This document shows, piece after piece, positions 7,333 through 14,056 of a DNA stretch of 17,609 nucleotides (position 1 is its first letter; each line of letters starts with the position of its first letter). Location of the stretch: positions 1 to 17,609 of the forward strand of contig CAKPCF010000032.1 in the NCBI GenBank assembly GCA_934141445.1, written 5' to 3'. A program made the position numbers and the translations under genes. Source of the stretch: an uncultured Clostridia bacterium (GTDB taxonomy: Bacteria; Bacillota; Clostridia; TANB77; CAG-508). Below the pieces are notes generated by a model, which was given only the letters and a program-made list of their open reading frames with translations, was not told where the DNA came from and made no database searches.

Positions 7333-8380
7333 AATATCTCCGTGGATGTAATGAAATTAAATTTGGATTGTTTATATGATCTGCTAATGGTTCAATTATA
7401 TTAAAATCAAAATTGCTCCATTCTCCATCTCCTATTGCAAATTCAGTAAGTCCATTAAGTGAAAAATGTTTTGTATCACGATAATGATATGCAACAATTT
7501 CTGGACCTAAAAATGATTCTGCCATAGAAATTCTTGTATTTTGATTTACAGGTGTATGATAACCTTTTATTGGAAAGTCATTTGTAGCTCTAATTAAAGC
7601 ATAATCTTGTGCAGTTACTGATTCCACTCTTTGTGCAAACTCATTTTGCATATCTTTTTTCAAATTATAGTCAAATGTCGCTGTATTTAAAAATCTATGT
7701 GTTGGAGACATTAAAGTTGGCGGTGGAATTTTTAATGATTCTTTAGCTTCATTTGATAATTCTGATAAAACAGGTTTTCCCGCTGGATTGCTGTATTTAT
7801 CTGGATTTCTTACTTCATCATTTACTCTTTTGCAATATTCTGTAAGTGTACTTATTGGATCATCATTTGGAGAATAATTTTCTGGATGATTTTTCCACAT
7901 ATCTATAAACATTTTTGGAAGTTTAAAATTAATTCCTTGAAATTCTTTATCACTTAAAACTTGTAAGTCCATAAGTAAAGTTCTAAATTTTTTCCCATCA
8001 ATAGAACCATATCTTAATAAACGATCTGTAGGTGATAAATATCCTATCTTTTCTGCACTTAGTTCATCTGCAATTTTACTACGCCACTGGTTCAAAGAAT
8101 CAATCGGTAATAATTGAGGGTCAGGATTTTCAGGATACTTTTGCCATAATTTAATAAAGCTTTCGGGCAATCTTAAATTTATAGGTTCACAATGAAAGTT
8201 ATAATCCGTTCCAGTTGGCATTAAATCTGTCATCCATATACGAAATGTTTTTTTTTCAACATCTGTTAATTCATTATATTTATTTAATCTATCTAAAAAC
8301 GCTGGCATAATTTCCCTTTCTATAATTACTCCTTGTCTAAATGGTGTCAAGTCTTTTATTTTATACTTTAGTATAAACAA
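7325..8380 (-). CDS. Hypothetical repeat-containing protein, probable N-terminal part of the frame-split gene
   Basis: This 351-residue frame is not a named family that I recognise. It contains an internal duplication with a period of about 83 residues: INLRLPESFIKLW..YPEN (67-85) matches INFKLPKMFIDMW..HPEN (150-168). The DRLLRY..KKFRTLLMDL segment (119-139) matches DRLNKY..KKTFRIWMTDL (30-53), with a fainter third copy at 228-249. The last hundred residues (HFSLNGL, FDFNIIEPL) look like a new domain that runs into the next frame. The start is uncertain: TTG at 8380 has only a weak site, while ATG at 8308 has AAAGGG five bases upstream but would cut a continuous predicted helix (RQGVIIEREIMPAFLDRL). 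It follows the SpoVG-like gene by eight bases. No transmembrane segment is seen. Confidence 0.7.
   Translation of the reverse strand: MFILKYKIKDLTPFRQGVIIEREIMPAFLDRLNKYNELTDVEKKTFRIWMTDLMPTGTDYNFHCEPINLRLPESFIKLWQKYPENPDPQLLPIDSLNQWRSKIADELSAEKIGYLSPTDRLLRYGSIDGKKFRTLLMDLQVLSDKEFQGINFKLPKMFIDMWKNHPENYSPNDDPISTLTEYCKRVNDEVRNPDKYSNPAGKPVLSELSNEAKESLKIPPPTLMSPTHRFLNTATFDYNLKKDMQNEFAQRVESVTAQDYALIRATNDFPIKGYHTPVNQNTRISMAESFLGPEIVAYHYRDTKHFSLNGLTEFAIGDGEWSNFDFNIIEPLADHINNPNLISLHPRRYCV
8360..8377. repeat. Near-perfect palindrome at the start of the repeat-protein gene
   Basis: The arms TTTATACT (8360-8367) and AGTATAAA (8370-8377) flank two bases. It falls just after the SpoVG-like stop codon and inside the first codons of the next frame if TTG at 8380 is used. 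It could be an operator-like site, a weak RNA hairpin, or chance in A/T-rich DNA. Confidence 0.4.
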
Positions 8381-8388
8381 ATATTACT

Positions 8389-8931
8389 TTAAGACTTTTC
8401 TATTATTTCTTTATATGCTTTTAAAGACTTTTCTAAAATCTCTGTTTTTAAACTATCTTTCAATATTACTACATAAGGAATACTATTTTGATCAACTTGA
8501 AAAGCCAATCCATAATTAGAACCACCATCAGGAGCTATACCATTATAAATAAAATGTGAATATTCAATAGCAAAATTTCCATTAAGTACTATACTAACAA
8601 TTGCTTTTAATCTTTCGTGTTCTACAATAGAAACTCTAACATCAGAAACATGCATTTCTTCTAAGATACCTTCTTCCATTACATTACAATTGTATGCATT
8701 TAAAACTGCATTTGTAATTTGATTTCTTAATTCAATTATAGTTGGGTGGACAACATCTTTATATTCTTCTTTTATTTTTTTTGATGGCATGGCTATAAAC
8801 AAACCATCATTCCACTTAATAATTTTAATTGTACGAATTTTTATAGTGTCATTTAGTACAATATCTGCAACACCAACTAATTTTGTATTTTCATCTTGAA
8901 TTCTACGTAAGTTTTCAACTTTAATTTTCAT
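8389..8931 (-). CDS. Tandem SpoVG-like protein
   Basis: This 180-residue protein has a clear SpoVG domain in residues 1-82: a VENLRRI start, then WNDGLFIAMPSKK (40-52), the HP motif (62-63), and the R69-N-Q-I-x-x-A-V-L-N-A-Y helix (to 80). SpoVG proteins are small RNA/DNA-binding regulators of sporulation, division and virulence genes in Firmicutes. Unusually, a second copy begins at M93 with HVSDVRV..ERLKAIVSIVLNGNF, which aligns to the SpoVG N-terminus. The second copy has lost the MPSK motif (YGLAFQVD at 140-147 instead) but keeps a C-terminal helix. Typical SpoVG is about 85-95 residues, so this is a fused duplicate. The start at 8931 has AGGAGAAAG upstream. It opens the accessory cassette and may regulate it; that role is inference. 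Confidence 0.8.
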   Translation of the reverse strand: MKIKVENLRRIQDENTKLVGVADIVLNDTIKIRTIKIIKWNDGLFIAMPSKKIKEEYKDVVHPTIIELRNQITNAVLNAYNCNVMEEGILEEMHVSDVRVSIVEHERLKAIVSIVLNGNFAIEYSHFIYNGIAPDGGSNYGLAFQVDQNSIPYVVILKDSLKTEILEKSLKAYKEIIEKS

Positions 8932-8949
8932 AACTTTCTCCTTTTATTA

Positions 8950-9067
8950 TTAAATATTTTTTCCTAATTCATAAGCTTGTTGAAGACATTCCTTATTTTT
9001 GACTTCTCCTTGCTCATTTAGATCAAGACCATAAACTATACCTTTTACTTTTCTTTACTTTACTCAT
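8950..9067 (-). pseudogene. Decayed small reading frame upstream of the SpoVG-like gene
   Basis: The stretch 9045-8950 reads in one minus-strand frame as a protein-like 31-residue tail (KGIVYGLDLNEQGE..AYELGKNI) ending in TAA 18 bases before the SpoVG-like start. It has no usable start in frame. An ATG at 9067 lies in another frame (MSKVKKSK), and removing a single A from the AAAA run near 9045 would join them into 38 residues. I do not recognise the family. It could be a frameshifted small gene, a 3' remnant of a larger one, or chance; the ordinary amino acid composition argues against pure chance. Confidence 0.4.
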
Positions 9068-9073
9068 ATATGT

Positions 9074-9082
9074 ATTATAACA
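9074..9082 (-). promoter_or_regulatory. Extended -10 promoter for the accessory cassette
   Basis: On the minus strand TATAAT (9074-9079) is preceded by TG and one base, giving the extended -10 TGTTATAAT. A TTGTGA lies only 12 bases further upstream, too close to be a normal -35. The expected start site falls at or next to the ATG at 9067, so that ATG would be leaderless. The transcript would reach the SpoVG-like gene after about 135 bases. Confidence 0.55.
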
Positions 9083-9120
9083 TAAAAGTTTTCACAATTA
9101 CTATAACTTATTTATAAAAA

Positions 9121-9147
9121 AATAGACTGATATATTATCAATCTATT
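9121..9147 (-). terminator. Intrinsic terminator of the PAP2 phosphatase gene
   Basis: On the minus strand a 12-pair stem (AATAGATTGATA / TATCAGTCTATT, one G-U pair, three-base loop) is followed at once by TTTTTTT. It lies about 100 bases after the PAP2 stop and just before the cassette promoter, separating the two units. Confidence 0.8.
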
Positions 9148-9192
9148 CTTTATAATTTATTGGTTACAATTTTATTTGCTCTCTGGCTTTAA

Positions 9193-9267
9193 TTATCCAT
9201 AATAATATGATGTAGTTGCTACTCCATCTATTAAATTATCTCCCTCTAATTTTCTAACAAAAACTTT
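9193..9267 (-). pseudogene. Possible C-terminal gene remnant after the PAP2 gene
   Basis: A minus-strand frame with no start codon reads KVFVRKLEGDNLIDGVATTS then YYYG and stops at 9193-9195. Its first seven codons overlap the end of the PAP2 gene in another frame. The DNLIDGVATTS part looks like protein and lies just past the PAP2 stop, so it may be the tail of an older gene truncated there. It is short enough to be chance. Confidence 0.25.
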
Positions 9268-9884
9268 TTAACAGCACTTATATATATAACTAAATATGAT
9301 ATAGATATACAAAAGCCACCTAATACATCACTTGTATAATGTACACCTAAATAAATTCTACTAACTCCAATAGAACATATCAAAATACTAAATAATACAA
9401 TAGAAATCCATTTTATGTATTTATTTTTTACATATTTATAAATTAAATATATTAAATAACCATAAAATGCCATACTAACCATAGAATGTCCAGATGGAAA
9501 ACTATAACCGGTTTCTTCTATTATTCTATATTCTGTTGGTCTTGGTCTCTGTAAAATATTTTTCAATAATTGATTTAATACAGTAACTATTACTAAATTT
9601 GAAAATATTGATATTCCAACTTTTCTATTTTTTATTAGAATAAATAAAGAAATCGTCAATGTAATTAGAAATATTGCACCTCCTAGATTAGTAATAAATT
9701 TTGCTATTGGTGTAGCAAAATCAGATATTAAAAATGTTGATACTAATTTATATCCAATTATATCTCCATTCATTATTTCCTTGTTAAATACATCTTCTGC
9801 CAAATCTAAAAAAATTACTAAACATATAAACAGTACAATCCATCTTAAATTTTTAATAATAAATTCTTTTATTTTTTCTTTCAT
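9246..9884 (-). CDS. PAP2-family membrane phosphatase
   Basis: This 212-residue integral membrane protein has all three phosphatidic-acid-phosphatase type 2 signature motifs. These are K108-x6-R115-P116, then P130-S-G-H133, then S175-R176-x5-H182-x3-D186. H182 would form the phosphoenzyme and H133 act as acid/base. About five to six hydrophobic helices are visible, starting with RWIVLFICLVIF (14-25). The catalytic residues would face the outside of the membrane. Such enzymes remove phosphate from undecaprenyl pyrophosphate, phosphatidic acid or related lipids; the sequence does not decide which. The ATG at 9884 has a GAGGG site upstream. It forms a single-gene unit with its own promoter (9921-9948) and terminator (9121-9147). 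Confidence 0.9.
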   Translation of the reverse strand: MKEKIKEFIIKNLRWIVLFICLVIFLDLAEDVFNKEIMNGDIIGYKLVSTFLISDFATPIAKFITNLGGAIFLITLTISLFILIKNRKVGISIFSNLVIVTVLNQLLKNILQRPRPTEYRIIEETGYSFPSGHSMVSMAFYGYLIYLIYKYVKNKYIKWISIVLFSILICSIGVSRIYLGVHYTSDVLGGFCISISYLVIYISAVKKFLLEN

Positions 9885-9920
9885 TTTGCCCTCTTCTATC
9901 TTATTTTATATCCATAAAAT

Positions 9921-9948
9921 ATTATCATAAAGTTCAAGTATTTTTCAA
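9921..9948 (-). promoter_or_regulatory. Promoter of the PAP2 gene
   Basis: On the minus strand TTGAAA (9943-9948) and GATAAT (9921-9926) are separated by 16 bases, about 37 bases upstream of the ATG at 9884. Each hexamer has a single mismatch to the sigma-A consensus. Confidence 0.6.
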
Positions 9949-9976
9949 GTTTACTTTCTAATTTTTAAAAGAAAAA

Positions 9977-10008
9977 GCCATCATACTAGATACTTCTAAT
10001 ACAATGAC
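9977..10008 (-). terminator. Intrinsic terminator of the tRNA-Gly unit
   Basis: On the minus strand a 12-pair stem (GTCATTGTATTA / TAGTATGATGGC, several G-U pairs, eight-base loop) is followed by TTTTTCTTTT. It starts eight bases past the CCA end of the second tRNA. Confidence 0.75.
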
Positions 10009-10015
10009 TAATTGA

Positions 10016-10089
<74 letters not shown>

Positions 10090-10125
10090 AATATTTAATT
10101 TTCCTATCTCACAATAAATAATTAT

Positions 10126-10199
<74 letters not shown>

Positions 10200-10231
10200 A
10201 TTCATCAATTACTTACCCTTGACAAGTATAG

Positions 10232-10260
10232 ATTATAAAGTATTTTTATTTCTTTGTCAA
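10232..10260 (-). promoter_or_regulatory. Consensus promoter of the tRNA-Gly pair
   Basis: On the minus strand TTGACA (10255-10260), a 17-base spacer and TATAAT (10232-10237) give a perfect sigma-A consensus promoter, as expected for a highly expressed stable-RNA unit. The -35 belongs to an inverted repeat, with CTTGACAA mirrored at 10218-10225. Confidence 0.9.
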
Positions 10261-10336
10261 GATATTTTCTTAATAAATTTATATTTTTTTATTTAATTAT
10301 ATTCTATGGTTAAATTTTATACTACATATAAATATA

Positions 10337-10377
10337 TTCAAATATGAAAAAGCTTTAATTGCTCTTTCATATTTGAA
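10337..10377 (-). terminator. Hairpin terminator after rplS
   Basis: A long 17-pair stem (TTCAAATATGAAAGAGC / GCTTTTTCATATTTGAA, one G-U pair) with a seven-base loop lies 22 bases past the rplS stop. The following tract TATATTTATATG is T-rich but not a clean T-run, so termination may be partial or may rely on the stem for RNA stability. Confidence 0.65.
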
Positions 10378-10399
10378 AATTGTATATAAAATTTATCAA

Positions 10400-10858
10400 T
10401 TATTTGTTTTCTTCTGTTGCTGGTGTTTCAACAACTGGAGCTTCTTCGGCTACAACTTCAGCTTCACCTGGAACAACTTCTTCTTTAACTATAACTTCTT
10501 TAGTTTCGATTCTTGCTCCAACTTTTTCTTTAGTTTTAGCAGCTTTTCCTACTCTATCTCTTAAGTAGTATAATTTAGCTCTTCTAGCTTTACCAACTCT
10601 TACTACTTCGATTTTTTCAATCATTGGAGAATGTACTAGGAATGTTTTTTCAACACCTACACCATAAGAAATTCTTCTTACTGTGAATGTAGCGTTAACT
10701 CCTCCACCTTGTTTTTTAATTATGATTCCTTCAAATACTTGGATTCTTTCTTTGTTTCCTTCTTTAATTCTAACATGAACTCTAACTGTGTTACCAATTC
10801 TAAGTTCTGGAATCTTATTTTTCATTTGCTCATGTTCTATAGATTTTAAAATATCCAT
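10400..10858 (-). CDS. rplS: Ribosomal protein L19 with acidic C-terminal extension
   Basis: L19 sits at the 30S/50S interface. The core is canonical: IPELRIGNTVRVHVRIKEGN near 16-35, VFEGIIIKKQGGG (41-53), FTVRRISYGVGVEKTF (58-73), and RRAKLYYLRDRVGKAAK (92-108). The product is 152 residues; typical bacterial L19 is about 115. The extra 38 residues (115-152) are rich in Glu, Val, Ala and Pro, strongly acidic and low-complexity, opposite in charge to the rRNA-binding core. The ATG at 10858 has a near-perfect AAGGAGG site. It is the last gene of the ylxM-ffh operon and begins 29 bases after trmD. Identity is firm; the role of the tail is unknown. Confidence 0.96.
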   Translation of the reverse strand: MDILKSIEHEQMKNKIPELRIGNTVRVHVRIKEGNKERIQVFEGIIIKKQGGGVNATFTVRRISYGVGVEKTFLVHSPMIEKIEVVRVGKARRAKLYYLRDRVGKAAKTKEKVGARIETKEVIVKEEVVPGEAEVVAEEAPVVETPATEENK

Positions 10859-10887
10859 TTTCTTTCCTCCTTCTCTAAACTTTTATT

Positions 10888-11595
10888 TTATAAATCTCTT
10901 AAATATTTTTTGTCTTCATCAGTTAATTCTGCCTTTTCAAGCAGTTCAGGTCTCTTTCTAAAAGTTTCTTCTAGTGATTTTTTTCTTCTCCACTCATCAA
11001 TATTTTTATGATTACCTGAAATTAAAACTTCTGGTACTTTCTCTCCTAAAAAAATTTCAGGACGAGTATATTGTGGATACTCCAATAAATCATTTGAAAA
11101 ACTTTCTTCAGATTTTGAACCTTGCTTTAAAACACCATCTATATATCTTGAAACACTATCTATTAAAACCATTGCTGGTAATTCTCCACCTGTTAATACA
11201 TAATCTCCAATAGAAATTTCTTCATCAACAACTTTATCAATTACTCTTTGATCAATGCCTTCATAATGTCCACAAATAATAACTAAATGTTCTTCTTTTG
11301 CAAGTTCTTCAACTTTTTTTTGGGTTAAAGTAGTTCCTTTAGGTGACATATAAATTGTTTTTGTCTTCTCACTCTTCACTGAATTCCAAGCATCCCATAC
11401 AACATCTGGTTTCATAAGCATTCCTGCTCCTCCACCATAAGGTGTATCATCAACTTTTTTATGCTTATCTTTTGAAAAATCTCTAATATTAGTTAAATTA
11501 AGTTCTAATAATTGATTTTTTAAAGCTCTTCCAATAATACTTTGTTTCATTGGTTCAAACATTTCTGGAAAAAGAGTTAATACATCAAACTTCAT
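10888..11595 (-). CDS. trmD: tRNA (guanine-N1)-methyltransferase TrmD
   Basis: TrmD transfers methyl from S-adenosylmethionine to G37 of tRNAs, preventing +1 frameshifting. It acts as a dimer with a trefoil-knot SPOUT fold. The product is 235 residues, slightly shorter than E. coli TrmD. Visible signatures are PYGGGAGM (52-59), ICGHYEGIDQRV (107-118), and the knot region SIGDYVLTGGELP (128-140). R150 follows, then EESF (163-166) and YPQYTRPE (173-180). The conserved catalytic aspartate preceding SF in E. coli (D169) is a glutamate here, E164. The start ATG overlaps the rimM stop by one base (TAATG), so translation is coupled. The gene order is the standard rimM-trmD-rplS. Confidence 0.96.
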   Translation of the reverse strand: MKFDVLTLFPEMFEPMKQSIIGRALKNQLLELNLTNIRDFSKDKHKKVDDTPYGGGAGMLMKPDVVWDAWNSVKSEKTKTIYMSPKGTTLTQKKVEELAKEEHLVIICGHYEGIDQRVIDKVVDEEISIGDYVLTGGELPAMVLIDSVSRYIDGVLKQGSKSEESFSNDLLEYPQYTRPEIFLGEKVPEVLISGNHKNIDEWRRKKSLEETFRKRPELLEKAELTDEDKKYLRDL

Positions 11596-12101
11596 TATAT
11601 AAGCCCCTCTATTATTTTTACAATTATTTTGCCATTCTTTAAATCAACACTTTTGATTACATCAGATATTCCAGGTAGAAGAATTTGTTTACCGAGTTCA
11701 TCTTTTACAACATAGATATCATTGCTACCTGTATTATAAATATCATCAACTTTTCCTATGCAATTTCCTTCTTCTGTAAATACATCTAATCCAATCAAAT
11801 CAGCTATGTAATAAGTACCTTCTTCTAAAGGTTCTAAATTTTTTCTATCAATTAGAATATAACAATTTTTCAATTTTTCTGCTTCTTCTACTGAATCAAT
11901 TCCTTTTAATTTTAAAATTACTTGATTTTTATGATAGCCAACTTTTTCAATTATAAATTCATTATTTGAATTTTTTTGTTTGATTAAAATTTTCTCTAAT
12001 CTTTCAAATCTTGTAATATCATTAGTAAAAGGATTTACTTTTATTTCACCTTTTAGGCCTTTTACATTTACAATTTGTCCTAGTTCTAAATATGATTCCA
12101 T
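11595..12101 (-). CDS. rimM: 16S rRNA processing protein RimM
   Basis: RimM helps the 30S head mature by binding ribosomal protein S19. The 168-residue length is typical. The N-terminal RimM barrel shows YLELGQIVNVKGLKGEIKV (4-22), and the C-terminal PRC-barrel shows YIADLIGLDVF (98-108), G-x-V-D-D-I-Y-N-T-G-S-N-D (116-128) and LLPGISDVI (141-149). Its AAGGTG ribosome site is formed by the stop codon region of the KH-protein gene nine bases upstream, and its stop overlaps the trmD start. It is an internal gene of the operon. Confidence 0.95.
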   Translation of the reverse strand: MESYLELGQIVNVKGLKGEIKVNPFTNDITRFERLEKILIKQKNSNNEFIIEKVGYHKNQVILKLKGIDSVEEAEKLKNCYILIDRKNLEPLEEGTYYIADLIGLDVFTEEGNCIGKVDDIYNTGSNDIYVVKDELGKQILLPGISDVIKSVDLKNGKIIVKIIEGLI

Positions 12102-12110
12102 ATTATCACC

Positions 12111-12341
12111 TTAATCTACAAATTCAACTGTTATTTTTTTATGTTCTTTAACAGCAACAGCTTTCATAACTGTACGAATAGATTTAGCCATTTTACCTTG
12201 TTTTCCAATAACTTTACCCATATCGCTTTTAGCAACTTTTACTTCATAACAAATAGATTTTTCATTATTTTTTTCTGTAATTGATACATCTTCTGGAATA
12301 TCAACTAGATTTTTTATTACTATTTCAAGTAATTCTTTCAT
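12111..12341 (-). CDS. khpA: KH-domain RNA-binding protein KhpA
   Basis: This small single-KH protein (76 residues, normal for the family) sits between rpsP and rimM, its standard Firmicute position. The KH GxxG loop is G46-K-Q-G49 within GKVIGKQGKMAKSIRTV (42-58). In Gram-positive bacteria KhpA pairs with KhpB/Jag and binds many RNAs, influencing cell elongation. The ATG at 12341 has a GAGGGG site, 23 bases after the rpsP stop. Identity follows from motif plus gene order. Confidence 0.92.
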   Translation of the reverse strand: MKELLEIVIKNLVDIPEDVSITEKNNEKSICYEVKVAKSDMGKVIGKQGKMAKSIRTVMKAVAVKEHKKITVEFVD

Positions 12342-12364
12342 AAATAACCCCTCTTTCGTTATGA

Positions 12365-12601
12365 CTATTTTGCAGCTTTTTCGATTAAAGCTTTTACAGT
12401 ATCTGTAGGTTTAGCTCCGTTTTTAATCCATGTAGCAACTTTTTCATTGTCTAATACAACTGTTGCTGGATCTGTCATAGGATTGTATGTTCCTATTTTC
12501 TCAATAATTTTTCCATCTCTTGAGCTCTTTGAATCTGCAACAACTATATGATAAAATGGAGCTTTTTTCTTTCCTACTCTTTGTAATCTTATTTTTACCA
12601 T
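12365..12601 (-). CDS. rpsP: Ribosomal protein S16
   Basis: S16 is a primary-assembly 30S protein. The product is 78 residues from the ATG at 12601, which lies eight bases behind a strong AGGAGG site. An in-frame GTG three codons earlier overlaps that site and is rejected. Signatures include MVKIRLQRVGKKKAPFYHIV (1-20), ADSKSSRDGKIIEKIGTYNP (22-41), and the NGAKPTDTV segment near the end. It is an internal operon gene between ffh and khpA. Confidence 0.96.
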   Translation of the reverse strand: MVKIRLQRVGKKKAPFYHIVVADSKSSRDGKIIEKIGTYNPMTDPATVVLDNEKVATWIKNGAKPTDTVKALIEKAAK

Positions 12602-12662
12602 AAAATTCACCTCCTAAAAATTCTTTATATATAAAAACTTCATAATGAAATTAGTAATATAA

Positions 12663-14036
12663 CTACTTTAAATCTTTTAATTTAGATATATCTATATCAT
12701 CCAAATTATCTAAATTCATATTTTTCATCATTTTCTTCATAGCACCTTTATTAGAAGTCATTTCCTTCATCATTTTTTGTGTCATTTCAAATGATTTCAT
12801 AAATTTATTTATTTGTTCAACTGTTGTTCCACTACCTTTTGCAATTCTTAAACGTCTACTTCCATTTAATATTTTAGGATTTCTACGTTCTTCTTGTGTC
12901 ATTGAGCAAATAATTGCTTCAATTTTCACAAATTCTTTATCATCAATTTTTACATCTTTCAATTGATTCATACCAGGAATCAATTTTAATATTGATGAAA
13001 AAGAACCCATTTTTTTCATTTGACGTAGTTGAACTAAATAATCATCTAAATCAAAGCCTTGCTTGCGCATTTTCTTTTCAAGTTTAGCAGCTTCTTCCAT
13101 ATCAAATGTTTCTTCTGCTTTTTCTATAATAGAAAGTACATCACCCATTCCTAATATTCTTGATGCCATTCTTTCTGGATGAAATACTTCAATATCACTA
13201 AGTTTTTCACCTGTTGCAATAAATTTGATTGGTCTGCCTGTAACTTTTTTTACAGATAATGCTGCACCACCTCTTGTATCACCATCTAATTTTGTAAGAA
13301 CTAAACCATCAATTCCTAATTCATCGTTAAATGTTTGTGCAATATTTACAGCATCTTGACCTGTCATTGAATCAACAACAAGTAGTACTTCATGTGGTTT
13401 AACATTTTTCTTTAAATCTTTTAGCTCTTGCATAAGAGCTTCATCAATTTGCAAACGACCAGCTGTATCTATGATTACAACATCATTTAGTTTTGATATT
13501 GCTTGAGATATCGCTTGTCTTGCAATAACACTTACATTTTTTTCGCTTTCATTAGCAAAAACTGGAATATCTAATTGTTTACCTACAACTTGTAATTGCT
13601 TAATTGCTGCTGGTCTATAAACATCACATGCAACAAGTAATGGTTTTTTACCTTGTTTTCTTATGATATTTGCTAACTTACCAGCAGTAGTTGTTTTACC
13701 AGAACCTTGTAACCCCACTAGCATTATAATAGTTGGTGGATTAGGAGTAAAATTTATTCTTGATTCTTCTCCACCAAGTAATTTTACTAACTCATCTTTT
13801 ACAATTTTAATAACTTGTTGTCCTGGAGTTAATGATTTAAGTACATCTTGACCTAAGGCTTTCTCTTCTATAACTTTGATAAAATCTTTAACAATTTTAT
13901 AGTTAACATCAGCTTCAAGTAAAGCTAATTTTACTTCACGTAAAACTTCTTTTAAATCACTTTCTGTGATTCTTGCTTTTCCTCTTAATTTTCTTGTAAT
14001 ATCTTGTAATCTAGAAGATAGTCCTTCAAAAGCCAT
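12663..14036 (-). CDS. ffh: Signal recognition particle GTPase Ffh
   Basis: Ffh binds SRP RNA and signal sequences on ribosomes and delivers them to FtsY at the membrane. The product is 457 residues. The N domain spans about 1-95. The G domain has GLQGSGKTT (108-116), DTAGR (190-194) and TKLD (248-251), with the DGDTRGGAAL loop after it. The methionine-rich M domain begins near 310 and contains GSRRLRIAKGSG (392-403) and a C-terminal run of KMMKEM and MKKMMKNM. The ATG at 14036 is preferred: GAGAGG lies nine bases upstream, while an in-frame TTG two codons earlier is too close to that site. It follows ylxM by 20 bases, and YlxM is thought to modulate SRP. Confidence 0.97.
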   Translation of the reverse strand: MAFEGLSSRLQDITRKLRGKARITESDLKEVLREVKLALLEADVNYKIVKDFIKVIEEKALGQDVLKSLTPGQQVIKIVKDELVKLLGGEESRINFTPNPPTIIMLVGLQGSGKTTTAGKLANIIRKQGKKPLLVACDVYRPAAIKQLQVVGKQLDIPVFANESEKNVSVIARQAISQAISKLNDVVIIDTAGRLQIDEALMQELKDLKKNVKPHEVLLVVDSMTGQDAVNIAQTFNDELGIDGLVLTKLDGDTRGGAALSVKKVTGRPIKFIATGEKLSDIEVFHPERMASRILGMGDVLSIIEKAEETFDMEEAAKLEKKMRKQGFDLDDYLVQLRQMKKMGSFSSILKLIPGMNQLKDVKIDDKEFVKIEAIICSMTQEERRNPKILNGSRRLRIAKGSGTTVEQINKFMKSFEMTQKMMKEMTSNKGAMKKMMKNMNLDNLDDIDISKLKDLK

Positions 14037-14056
14037 TTGCAATTACCTCTCTTTTC

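Noticed and set aside
10373..10568. Two plus-strand open frames opposite the L19 tail
   Set aside because: Both are low-complexity shadows of the Glu/Val/Ala codons of rplS; no ribosome site is associated with them.
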